A stretch of 39,343 nt of DNA from Pseudobutyrivibrio sp. MD2005. GTDB lineage: Bacteria > Bacillota > Clostridia > Lachnospirales > Lachnospiraceae. Below the pieces are notes generated by a model that did not search any database, was not told the DNA's origin, and saw only the letters and a program-made list of their open reading frames with translations. The stretch is taken from the NCBI RefSeq assembly GCF_000621865.1, contig NZ_KK211358.1, forward strand, positions 279,047 through 318,389, given 5' to 3'. A program made the translations under genes and the position numbers. Below, piece by piece: positions 24,143 to 32,221 of the stretch (within the stretch, counting starts at the first letter, position 1; every line of letters begins with the position of its first letter).

Positions 24143-26479
24143 TTAAATCAAATATTTTCGGAGTAACTTGCGTAGCTCCTCTTCTTTTATAGGTTTTTCA
24201 ATGTAATCATCAAAACCTAGTTTTTCGTACTCTTCTCTTGCACCAACCACTGCATTGGCTGTCTGCATGATAAGCGGTGTCTCCCGATTTGGATTGTCCG
24301 GTAAAGCTTCGATAAGAGATTTTAGTTCTATACCGTCCATTCCAGGCATCAGGTGATCAACAAATATCATATCATATTTTATCTTTTTAATCTTCTCTAA
24401 TGCTTCATTGCCGCTAATTGCAGTGTCTACGTTAATATCTGTGTTATTTAAAAGCATTGTAAACACTCGTAAATTGATAGCAACATCGTCAACTACGAGA
24501 ATCTTTCCAATGATGTCAAATACTTCGTTTCGGTCTGCCACACGTCGATCTCCATTTGGTCCCATAGAGAATGTGCCGCATGGCTCAATAGAGCGTATTT
24601 CTTGAGGAATAACTACCGTAAATACGGTACCCTTTCCCAGCTCTGATTCAACCTTAATAGTGCCTCCCATAAGATCAACTAATTGCTTTGTAATAGTGAG
24701 TCCAAGTCCAGTGCCTTCGATACGTCCATGAGAGAACTCGCCTACTCTGCTAAATGAATCAAACAGATAAGGGATGTTTTCCTTTGCAACGCCGATGCCT
24801 GTATCACTGACACTGATAATAAGAAGTAAACGTCCTTCTGATATCTTTCCTTGAACAGATAGTGTGATTCGTCCTTCAGGTGTGTACTTTACGGCGTTGG
24901 TAAGAAGATTTGTGATGATTTGAATCATCCTTTCTTTGTCGCCTCTAAGCTCGGCTGGTAGCACATCACTCATGTCTACCTCAAAAGCAAGGCGATTAGC
25001 CTTTGCTCTAGGCCTTACCATAGCGTAGCACTCACGAATCATATCGATTATTTCATAATCAGATTCCACCAGCTCTATCTTGCCAGCATTTACCTTAGCC
25101 AAATCAAGCACTTCATTTACTATACTGAGCAGATAGTTTCCTGCACCATTTACATCTCTGGCATAGTCTAAGATATTTTCATCTCTGCTCTCGCGAAGGA
25201 TCATTTTATTCATTCCAAGAATGGCATTGATAGGTGTACGCATTTCATGAGACATTCGCCTTAAGAATGCTGTACTTGCCTCCTGAGCTTGAACTGCTGC
25301 ATACATATCTCGCTCCATGGTTCTTACATTTTTGAGAGCTCTGATATATGACATGGTAATCATAAATAGCAGGCCGAGTAAGATAATCCTTCTATCGATT
25401 GAGGTAGGTCTGGTTCGGTAAGCAACTATCTGTATAATAGCCGCCACAAATACACCAAATATTCCGACCATCTCTGTCCAAATTTCTTTTATATGTCCTT
25501 GGATAAAATCACTGACTACCGCGATTATAAAGATAATCATGGTTAGGATTATACCTGCAAATGCAAATACAAGAATTCCACTTAAATCAGTGTTATTGAA
25601 AAACTGAAGAATCAGCCCTATGAATGCAACAAATAACTCAAGCACTGATGCAATCATATATAATTCCCTGTATCGCCCATCCTGCAATCTGTCAAAATAC
25701 ATAGCCATAATAAATGGCATCATCATCAGACTTAGGTAAGTGATATATGAAATAAGTGAAAAGTTTGGTGCTATAAACTGTCTGGTAGGCGACTCGGCTA
25801 ACGCCCAAAGTCCAGCGCACATAACGCCCCACCCTGAAAAAAACAACGGTAGTGTCTTGTTGTAGGAAAGCTTTACAAGAACACCGATAATAAAGGCCAT
25901 CAGTCCAAGAAAAATAACGGTTCCTGTTAGTAGTAGCGGTATCTTTTCTCTTTCAAATAGGCTTTGGGTAATTCCCGCCTGTGTTCCAATAGAAACTTTG
26001 TCCACCACGCCGGCATAATTGTTGTTTCCTATCCATTCAACTGTTAATGTTTTTCCTTCATCGGATTGATAGATAGGGATAAACATTAATGCCCCTGGAC
26101 TATTATCTCCAAATAATCTGGTTTCATCTGTTGAGTAACTATATCTAAACTCATCATCAACATAAACATATATATCCTGTTTTTCAGAATCAAATGAAAC
26201 ATACATTACAGGCTCATCAATATGTTCTATCTTCTTTTCGATGATTAGCTCTTCTGCTCTTGAAAGCTCGTATTTTCCTGGAATGGTAATATCCTCATAA
26301 GTGCCATCTGGACATAGCCGTCTCCAGCCATCGCTATAATCTGCCACACTAAAATCAGTGTAGGTTCGCTCATCAGGAAGATTGTTTTCTCCCCAAAGCA
26401 TCATACCAATCATGAACAGATATATGATAATTCCAATGACGATAATAATCTGATATACGAATCTGCTTGTGTTGTGCAT
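24143..26479 (-). CDS. Hybrid sensor histidine kinase with 7TM-DISM-like input
   Basis: A 778-residue membrane kinase. The first helix (about 8-28) is followed by an extracytoplasmic domain (about 30-185, beta-rich, DISM extracellular type). About seven membrane helices follow (190-385), then HisKA with RRMSHEMRTPINAILGMN carrying the phospho-His. HATPase has NLLTNAVKYTPEG (N box), DTGIGV and GTGLGLTITKQLV (G boxes). A C-terminal receiver reads KILVVDDVAINLRVF..MIFVDHLMPGMDG with the phospho-Asp. All catalytic residues are present. The ATG at 26479 has GGGGGA 5 nt upstream. No separate response regulator or output gene is adjacent. It is divergent from a TPR protein. Confidence 0.9.
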   Translation of the reverse strand: MHNTSRFVYQIIIVIGIIIYLFMIGMMLWGENNLPDERTYTDFSVADYSDGWRRLCPDGTYEDITIPGKYELSRAEELIIEKKIEHIDEPVMYVSFDSEKQDIYVYVDDEFRYSYSTDETRLFGDNSPGALMFIPIYQSDEGKTLTVEWIGNNNYAGVVDKVSIGTQAGITQSLFEREKIPLLLTGTVIFLGLMAFIIGVLVKLSYNKTLPLFFSGWGVMCAGLWALAESPTRQFIAPNFSLISYITYLSLMMMPFIMAMYFDRLQDGRYRELYMIASVLELFVAFIGLILQFFNNTDLSGILVFAFAGIILTMIIFIIAVVSDFIQGHIKEIWTEMVGIFGVFVAAIIQIVAYRTRPTSIDRRIILLGLLFMITMSYIRALKNVRTMERDMYAAVQAQEASTAFLRRMSHEMRTPINAILGMNKMILRESRDENILDYARDVNGAGNYLLSIVNEVLDLAKVNAGKIELVESDYEIIDMIRECYAMVRPRAKANRLAFEVDMSDVLPAELRGDKERMIQIITNLLTNAVKYTPEGRITLSVQGKISEGRLLLIISVSDTGIGVAKENIPYLFDSFSRVGEFSHGRIEGTGLGLTITKQLVDLMGGTIKVESELGKGTVFTVVIPQEIRSIEPCGTFSMGPNGDRRVADRNEVFDIIGKILVVDDVAINLRVFTMLLNNTDINVDTAISGNEALEKIKKIKYDMIFVDHLMPGMDGIELKSLIEALPDNPNRETPLIMQTANAVVGAREEYEKLGFDDYIEKPIKEEELRKLLRKYLI

Positions 26480-26629
26480 AACATCCCCCATTATTTAACT
26501 ATTAACTACCGTTATTTTAATATTTAATAGGGTTCAAAACAACAAATTACGAAAAACGTCACAGAATTTTAAATATTACTTATTATACTTATTGAAAGAA
26601 GTTTGTGGAGTAATGTTTAGGAGGTAGTT

Positions 26630-27577
26630 ATGGCTAGTACAGAACAGATTGCACTCGAGTACTATAACAAAGGTCTAGAACTTGTACAGGCAAACAGCCT
26701 GGAGCTAGGTATCGATAATCTCAACATGGCTCGAAGTATTTACGAAGAAATAGGCGACAAGACTCACTACATTCTATCGCTGCGTGGGCTTGCTATTGCA
26801 TACGGCATCATGGGCTACGACAGTAAAATGCTTTACAAATGCCTCTCTGCCTTTGATTATATTGATAAAAATGGAATCAAAGGTGCAAAGCACTTTTTCT
26901 ATACTACCATCTGCAATCGTTATATGCTTCTTGGCGATTATGACGGAGCAATCAGTTATGGCAAAATGGCATTGCAGGATTTAGAAGAATATGGCACTGA
27001 ATTTGACAATTCACCTCATGCCTATCTTGTTGTGTTCCTCAATCTGGCTTATTCATACCTACACACACATCGTTACTCCGATGCAGAGGCTTATCTAAAA
27101 CGAGCTACTGAAATATCTCAAAAGAATGATATGCATCATCATGATTTGAGTCTTTCTGTTTTGTATGCTAATCTCCACTATCACATGGGTGACAACCAGT
27201 ACGTTTACGACCACATCGATGAGCTGGTTACATTTATAAAAAGCTCCAAGATTACGGTTCAGGATTATGTTGAAGATTTAAAGCTTCTTATAGAGACATT
27301 CTGTGGAATGGGTGAATTCAAACGCGCGGAAGCCGTTGTACTTAGCATGGATTCCTCAGCAACTATTTCAAATGATATCCACATGAAGCTACAAGCCTCA
27401 AAGCTCTATATGCTTGTGTACAGTAAGAGTGGCGAAACTGAAAAGTATCATGAGGCCTGCGTTAGATTTGCAGAAGATACCATCGAAGTTTCAAATACAG
27501 AAGCGGCAAGACATCTAATTGAGATGGACACTGAAATCGCATTGTCTATTGCAGATACCCCAGGCGAATTGATATAG
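26630..27577 (+). CDS. TPR-repeat protein
   Basis: A 315-residue soluble all-helical protein with several tetratricopeptide-like repeats. Examples are ALEYYNKGLELVQANSLELGIDNLNMARSIYEEIGD-type, then YDGAISYGKMALQDLE and YSDAEAYLKRATEISQKND. There is no enzymatic domain. It is a likely scaffold or signalling partner, and being divergent from the hybrid kinase it could belong to the same pathway (inference only). Strong ribosome site TAGGAGGT. A hairpin with a T tract follows its stop. Confidence 0.72.
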   Translation: MASTEQIALEYYNKGLELVQANSLELGIDNLNMARSIYEEIGDKTHYILSLRGLAIAYGIMGYDSKMLYKCLSAFDYIDKNGIKGAKHFFYTTICNRYMLLGDYDGAISYGKMALQDLEEYGTEFDNSPHAYLVVFLNLAYSYLHTHRYSDAEAYLKRATEISQKNDMHHHDLSLSVLYANLHYHMGDNQYVYDHIDELVTFIKSSKITVQDYVEDLKLLIETFCGMGEFKRAEAVVLSMDSSATISNDIHMKLQASKLYMLVYSKSGETEKYHEACVRFAEDTIEVSNTEAARHLIEMDTEIALSIADTPGELI

Positions 27578-27587
27578 TTTCATATAT

Positions 27588-27620
27588 GGAGGAATAACTG
27601 CTAGTTCTGCTAGCAGTTTT
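27588..27620 (+). terminator. Hairpin with T tract between the TPR gene and the exported protein gene
   Basis: AACTGCTAG (27596-27604) pairs with CTAGCAGTT (27610-27618), 5-nt loop, then TTTTATTTT. It ends only 10 bp before the next ATG. A GGAGG (27588-27592) sits before the stem, inside a tiny ATG-GAG-GAA-TAA frame. It may be a leaky terminator, or a leader structure for the next gene. Confidence 0.6.
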
Positions 27621-27630
27621 ATTTTGAATA

Positions 27631-28809
27631 ATGAAGAAAAAAATAATAATTGTATTTATAATCTTTTTTGCCATTATCATATTTATCAAGGCTCAGCTTA
27701 CCTACAATCCATCTGTTAGGATTCTAGCCTCGGTCATAGATTTTTCTGAATCCACGCTAAAAGATCCAGAGTACCTGGCTTACGGAATCGATTTAAAAGA
27801 TTTATTCGATAACTATACCAATGCGGATATACGATATTCTGGTTCTACATCTATAAAAAAGGTCAAGGGGTTCCCTTACTCAATCAGCGGCTCCATCCGC
27901 GGTGAGCGTTCTTCTTCCCAAAAGAAGTTTTCTTGCAAAGCCAATCTGGATGTGCTGGTTTTACAGGTAGGCGAGCTGGATGTATATGCAGATAACGATA
28001 CCATTTATCTTGTTGCGCCTCTCCTTGGCGGCATTTCATACGGTTTTGACACTAATAACGACTTATTCACAGAGGCTCCTCAGCTAAAATACGATATCAA
28101 CAGAGAATGGTTCCATAACAACAAGCGAAATATTTATAATTTCGTTAACAGCATCAAAATTGAAGCCACAGGCGAGACTTTTGTTGATGAAGACGGCACA
28201 GAGGCTAGTGAATTTGCAATAACAGTCCCAGAAGGCGAAGGCGATTTCATTTGGGATTTGCTTGGAATGGATGCACCAGATCATGATATTAATTGCTCTG
28301 TTTTCCTGGATAAGCACAATCATGCCAGAAAGCTTGTGTTTGATTTATCTTATAGAACCAAGGGTGCTTATATTTCAGTTTATGGAGACAACCTTAGCAC
28401 TTTGGAACTTTATCGTCCTCTTCCAGATGATGAATATGTAACTGCCACAATAAAACGCAATGGAGATACACTTTACACCAACTCATTTACAAACAACCTT
28501 AGCTACTACGCTTCTAATGGTGATGTATACACAATCGATTCCGGAATGCTTCTAAACTACAGCGAATCCGGCATCAGTATGGAAGCCACCAATATAGTTG
28601 TCGCAAGAAACGATGATACTTTGGCGGAGGGGTACGTAAAAGGCAAGATTTCCACCGTAGACGATATGGGTGATGTCTTTGAAGATGCAAAAGCGGATTT
28701 ATCAAATGTAAAAGTCATTGATTGGAACACAATAAAAAATGACACCGCCGCATTCATCGACGATGTCATTTCTAAAGCTCGTGAAAATGTAGATTTATTT
28801 AGCTTCTAG
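27631..28809 (+). CDS. Exported or membrane-anchored protein, function unknown
   Basis: A 392-residue protein with an N-terminal signal-anchor (MKKKIIIVFIIFFAIIIFIKA) and no lipobox Cys. The rest is extracytoplasmic, rich in beta strands and polar residues. The middle (about 75-290) recalls the curved-sheet, LolA-like pattern of envelope proteins such as DUF-type carriers, but no diagnostic motif is present. The only good Shine-Dalgarno (GGAGG) is about 40 nt upstream on the far side of a hairpin, which is odd. It converges with ohrR; the stop codons are 6 bp apart. Confidence 0.65.
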   Translation: MKKKIIIVFIIFFAIIIFIKAQLTYNPSVRILASVIDFSESTLKDPEYLAYGIDLKDLFDNYTNADIRYSGSTSIKKVKGFPYSISGSIRGERSSSQKKFSCKANLDVLVLQVGELDVYADNDTIYLVAPLLGGISYGFDTNNDLFTEAPQLKYDINREWFHNNKRNIYNFVNSIKIEATGETFVDEDGTEASEFAITVPEGEGDFIWDLLGMDAPDHDINCSVFLDKHNHARKLVFDLSYRTKGAYISVYGDNLSTLELYRPLPDDEYVTATIKRNGDTLYTNSFTNNLSYYASNGDVYTIDSGMLLNYSESGISMEATNIVVARNDDTLAEGYVKGKISTVDDMGDVFEDAKADLSNVKVIDWNTIKNDTAAFIDDVISKARENVDLFSF

Positions 28810-28836
28810 CTAGTGCTAATCATTAGCCTGGAAGCT
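28801..28836. terminator. Possible shared hairpin over the convergent stop codons
   Basis: AGCTTC (28801-28806) pairs with GAAGCT (28831-28836), with an inner GCTAAT / ATTAGC (28815-28827). It covers both stop codons. It lacks a strong T run, so its terminator role is uncertain. Confidence 0.35.
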
Positions 28837-29259
28837 TCCCAAAATCTTATAAAGTAAATTATAAAGCTGTGATGATTCTTCAGGCGAAAGCTGAACACAT
28901 TGCCCCATTTTAGCAGGTATTTGACATGCCTGCTTTTTTAATTCCAATCCTTCATCAGTCAAAGTGATAATAAGATTACGCTCATCATCCTTTGAGCGAC
29001 TACGCTTAACATAGCCCTTCTGCTCAAGCTTCTTAAGAACAGGTGTAAGTGTACCTGAATCAAGAAATAGCTTATCGCCAAGTGCCTTAACTGTAATCTC
29101 CTTCTCTTCCCAAATCACCATCATAGCAATGTATTGAGTGTAAGTAAGATCTATTGGATCAAGATATGGCTTATATCTTTTTACAATCTCCTTAGAACAA
29201 GCATACAGCGGAAAGCATAGCTGATTTGAAATTTTTAAGCAATCGTATTTATCGCCCAT
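28816..29259 (-). CDS. ohrR: OhrR-type MarR-family peroxide-sensing repressor
   Basis: A 147-residue winged-helix repressor. It aligns residue for residue with Bacillus OhrR in memory: LKISNQLCFPLYACSKEI, TYTQYIAMMVIWEE, LFLDSGTLTPVLKKLEQKGYVKRSRSKDDERN. With the start at 29259 the reactive cysteine in NQLCF is Cys15, as in B. subtilis OhrR, and the length is the same. A second Cys follows six residues later. The ATG has GAGGTG 6 nt upstream; a GTG three codons earlier is less likely. It is the last gene of trxB-trxA-ohrR and probably controls that operon, since no ohr gene is nearby. Confidence 0.85.
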   Translation of the reverse strand: MGDKYDCLKISNQLCFPLYACSKEIVKRYKPYLDPIDLTYTQYIAMMVIWEEKEITVKALGDKLFLDSGTLTPVLKKLEQKGYVKRSRSKDDERNLIITLTDEGLELKKQACQIPAKMGQCVQLSPEESSQLYNLLYKILGSFQAND

Positions 29260-29279
29260 TTCATTCACCTCATTAATTA

Positions 29280-29591
29280 TTATAGATTCTTAGATACGAA
29301 ATCAGAAAGTGCCTCTTTTGGAACAAATCCAACATTCATATCAACTTTTTCCCCATCCTTTAAAACAACGATGGCAGGTATGTTCATTATACCATATTCT
29401 CTTGCTAAATCTGGATTATCATCTGTATCAATACTGTAGAAATTAGCCTTGTCGCCTAACTCCTCTGATACCTCTTCCAAAACTGGTGCAAGCATCTTGC
29501 ATGGACCACACCAAGTTGCGTTGAAATCTAATACTGAAACCCCTGACTTATCAAGTGCCTTAAATTCATCCTGATTAATTTTCTTTACCAT
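29280..29591 (-). CDS. trxA: Thioredoxin
   Basis: A 103-residue thioredoxin with active site WCGPCK (about 27-32), the cis-Pro region NIPAIVVLKDGE, and a normal fold length. It reduces protein disulfides and is recharged by the reductase encoded 34 bp upstream. It sits between trxB and ohrR in one operon. Confidence 0.95.
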   Translation of the reverse strand: MVKKINQDEFKALDKSGVSVLDFNATWCGPCKMLAPVLEEVSEELGDKANFYSIDTDDNPDLAREYGIMNIPAIVVLKDGEKVDMNVGFVPKEALSDFVSKNL

Positions 29592-29625
29592 AGTATAACT
29601 CCTTTCAATTTAAATCAACTCTTAA

Positions 29626-30498
29626 TTAGTTTTGTGCTTTCTTAAGTTCTGCAAGATATGAAACAGCTGAAAGCGCTGCCACATTTCCCTCTCCTGCAGC
29701 CTTGATATACTGATATGGTGCACCAGTGATATCGCCGCATGCAAATAATCCTTTGATATTGGTAGCCATTGAACGATCTACACCGATGTGATTACCATCC
29801 ATCTGAAGACCTGGCACCAACTGGGATGGTGCAATCTGCTGTCTTAAGATAAAGATTCCGTCTGCTTTAAATGTGCCTTTATCTGTTTCAAGTGTTGCCA
29901 CACCATCATTATAAGCGATAGATGATGGCTTTACATCAACCGATACTTCGATGTTGCCACCTAAATTTCCAGCATAATCATACTGAGGTAAATAATAAAC
30001 CTTTTCAGCACGCTCTGCTAAAAACTCTGCTTCCTCCTCATCCTCAGCGTCATATGCCACAATGATTGCTGTTCTGCCCTTATAAAGAGCTGCATCACAT
30101 GTTGCGCAGTAGCTAACGCCGCGGCCAAGATTTTCCATCTCACCAGCAAATGGCTTCATAGCGCTCATTCCAGCTGCCACGATTACAGAGCTGGCCTCGT
30201 AATCGCCTCCGTGGCACTGAATCGCAAAATACTGTCCCATGGAATAAACTGCATTGACTTTATCTTCTGTGATTTCTATACCCATGCCCTTAGCATGATC
30301 CAAAAATGCCTTGGCCATATCCTCGCCAGAAACATTTGGAAGTCCCAAGTAATTTTGAATTGTATGGGCCTTTGACACCTTATCTGAAGAACCCTTATTA
30401 CCAAGTAATAGAACAGACTTATTTCTAACTTTTGCTGTAATAGCTGCCTCTAATCCAGCAGGTCCTGTTCCTATAACTGCAATATCATATCTTTCCAT
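29626..30498 (-). CDS. Thioredoxin reductase-like flavoprotein lacking the NADPH signature
   Basis: A 290-residue FAD protein of the low-molecular-weight thioredoxin reductase type. The FAD loop GTGPAGLEAA is at 10-19, the redox pair CATC at Cys131/Cys134, and the C-terminal FAD block GLFACGDITG is intact. The NADPH region normally has GGGxSA and HRRxxxR. Here it reads IIVAYDAEDEEEAEFL (about 145-160) and no HRR motif follows. This resembles ferredoxin-dependent flavin thioredoxin reductases described from Clostridium. The TrxB name would fit the role but not necessarily the electron donor. Strong ribosome site AGGAGGT. Confidence 0.85.
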   Translation of the reverse strand: MERYDIAVIGTGPAGLEAAITAKVRNKSVLLLGNKGSSDKVSKAHTIQNYLGLPNVSGEDMAKAFLDHAKGMGIEITEDKVNAVYSMGQYFAIQCHGGDYEASSVIVAAGMSAMKPFAGEMENLGRGVSYCATCDAALYKGRTAIIVAYDAEDEEEAEFLAERAEKVYYLPQYDYAGNLGGNIEVSVDVKPSSIAYNDGVATLETDKGTFKADGIFILRQQIAPSQLVPGLQMDGNHIGVDRSMATNIKGLFACGDITGAPYQYIKAAGEGNVAALSAVSYLAELKKAQN

Positions 30499-30565
30499 TT
30501 TATACCTCCTGCTACAAAAACTACTAACAGGCCTATTAATAAAACTAATCTCTTAGGATGATTAA

Positions 30566-30594
30566 ATTGTACACAATCTAATTGCCTTTGTCAA
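30566..30594 (-). promoter_or_regulatory. Near-consensus promoter with overlapping dyad, probable OhrR operator
   Basis: Minus strand TTGACA (30589-30594), 17-bp spacer, TACAAT (30566-30571). A dyad ATTGT-AC-ACAAT (30566-30577), extendable to TTA/TAA arms, covers the -10 box. Its A/T-rich ATTGT half sites resemble OhrR operators. It fits autoregulation of trxB-trxA-ohrR. Confidence 0.7.
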
Positions 30595-30622
30595 CATCTT
30601 TTTTCTTAATCTCAAATTAATC

Positions 30623-31248
30623 GTTACCATCCACTGCCGTGGTGTCTTTAGGCCGCCCTCCACCTGCCTTCACCTGCCACCGCCTACCGGCACACAAGGC
30701 ACATTGCATGAATATTGCGCTTTTCTAATGGACCATTCATGCATCTTTTATTTACATGTGTCTTTTGCAGGCCTGTACAATTTTGAAAAATGTTTTTGGT
30801 TGGCGGACACACAGCATTGTATAAATTGTACTTCTTAGACTGAAGGGGACTTGGTTGATTTTGGAGCGCGCTTAGTAACATAAAAGCAGGTTTTGCAATA
30901 TATAGGTATGCGCTGCCATGGACGGCAGCGCAAGTGGTCACTTAAAACACGATGTTGAATGTGCCACGGTACCTATATATGCAAAACCTGCTTTGTCATG
31001 TTACTTAGCAAGCGTAATATGAAACCAAGTCCCCTCAGCCTGAGAAGTACATTAAAACCTAAAGTGTCCGCCACCTAAAAAACATTTTTCAAAATGGTTC
31101 ATTCCGCAACAAGACACATGTGCGATGCATAAATTGGTCCATAAGAAAAAGCAGCAATATTCGCAAAATCGTGCCTTGTGTGCCGGTAGGCGGTGGCAGG
31201 CTAAGGCAGGTGGAGGGCGGCCCCATAATATAAACTGTGGATGGTAAC
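30623..31248 (+). mobile_element. Giant palindromic element, copy 2 (626 bp)
   Basis: Ends GTTACCATCCAC (30623) and its near complement finishing GGTAAC (31248). The core is nearly identical to copy 1, including the GCGCTGCC / GGCAGCGC hairpin and the AGCAGGTTTTGCA stem. The outer stem (about 50 bp, GC-rich, from GGCCGCCCTCCACCTGCC) differs completely from copy 1 yet pairs almost perfectly with the other end (right arm about 31175-31222). No target duplication is visible. It lies between the trxB promoter and the flagellin terminator. Open frames up to 85 codons inside are read-through of the stems. Confidence 0.88.
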
Positions 31249-31266
31249 GCCCCTATCACCGCAAGA

Positions 31267-31294
31267 AAAAAGCCCTAAGCTTTTAGCTTAGGGC
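31267..31294 (-). terminator. Flagellin terminator
   Basis: GCCCTAAGCT (31272-31281) pairs with AGCTTAGGGC (31285-31294) with a 3-nt loop. On the minus strand it is followed by six T's. Confidence 0.92.
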
Positions 31295-31306
31295 CGTATA
31301 ATTGAT

Positions 31307-32122
31307 TTATTGTTGTAGCATCTTGTTTACTAGGTTTTCCTGACTTTCCATCTGATTCTTAAAAGTCATGTTTTGTGCTTGTCTAACCACAGAGCTGTTC
31401 TTCATTTTTGTAACAGATTCTGCAAAATCTGCATCCTCAGCTCTTGACTGGGCTGCTGTGAGATTCTCAGCTGTAGTGTTATTGATGTTGTAAGCAGCTG
31501 AAAGTCCGTTGGTTTCGGCACCTATCTGACTACGCATAGAAGAAAGCTTTGAATAAGTCTCGTCTAATGCATCGGTAGATATTTTATTAGGGTCGCCAGA
31601 TATATCAAAGTTTTCAAGTCCAGCCATTGCTGATTTAGCATCGGCCTCTGTGATCGCAGTACTAGATGTTCCAGTGTAGATATTTATATCACCTGTTGTT
31701 CCATCTAGCAGGTTCTTACCATTGTAGCTGGCCTGGTTGATTGTTTGATTTATTGTAGCAACAGTCTGCTTATTTGCCTCCTGTAAAACAGCTCTGTCAC
31801 TCTCTGAATATAATCCATTCATGGCACGAACTGTGTTCTGCTCCATATCTCCAAGGGAATCCGCAATATTAGCAAGAGCTCCATCAGCAATATTTGCTGC
31901 GTCAATTCCATAAGAAATATTATTGCTTCCAGTCTTGAGGCTCTTAACCTCCTCAGCAATCTTCTGACTGATAGCCATAACTGCTGCATCATCTGCTGCT
32001 GTATTCACTTTTTTGCCACTGGAAAGCTCTCTAGCAGATTTCTTCTGCTGCTCTTCAGTTGACTTCATGTGATTGATATTTTTTTGATACTGCGATGTGT
32101 TTAAGTTGGATTGAATTTTCAT
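31307..32122 (-). CDS. Flagellin (short, divergent)
   Basis: A 271-residue flagellin exported by the flagellar type III system. The N-terminal D0/D1 helices contain RELSSGKKVNTAADDAAVMAISQKI. The short central variable part (about 140-185) is followed by C-terminal helices SAAYNINNTTAENLTAAQSRAEDADFAE and VNKMLQQ. The start MKIQSNLNTSQYQ departs from the usual MxIxxN of major flagellins, and GLRINSA is GKKVNTA. It may be a minor or alternative filament subunit. No other flagellar gene is in the window. A consensus sigma-A promoter rather than a sigma-28 site lies upstream. Confidence 0.88.
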   Translation of the reverse strand: MKIQSNLNTSQYQKNINHMKSTEEQQKKSARELSSGKKVNTAADDAAVMAISQKIAEEVKSLKTGSNNISYGIDAANIADGALANIADSLGDMEQNTVRAMNGLYSESDRAVLQEANKQTVATINQTINQASYNGKNLLDGTTGDINIYTGTSSTAITEADAKSAMAGLENFDISGDPNKISTDALDETYSKLSSMRSQIGAETNGLSAAYNINNTTAENLTAAQSRAEDADFAESVTKMKNSSVVRQAQNMTFKNQMESQENLVNKMLQQ

Positions 32123-32177
32123 ACTACCACTCCAATCTCTTGTTACAAAGAAAAACCAAATTCCGATTTGTACAATA

Positions 32178-32206
32178 ATTATAACATCACATCAATCAAA
32201 AGTCAT
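32178..32206 (-). promoter_or_regulatory. Flagellin promoter, sigma-A type
   Basis: Minus strand ATGACT (32201-32206), 17-bp spacer, TATAAT (32178-32183), about 56 bp before the ATG. No sigma-28 box was found. Confidence 0.6.
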
Positions 32207-32221
32207 GTGAACAATTTGTTT

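Noticed and set aside
30608-31260. Target-site duplication for palindromic element copy 2
   Set aside because: Flanks read AATTAATC on the left and GCCCCTAT on the right; no direct repeat was found, so none is claimed.
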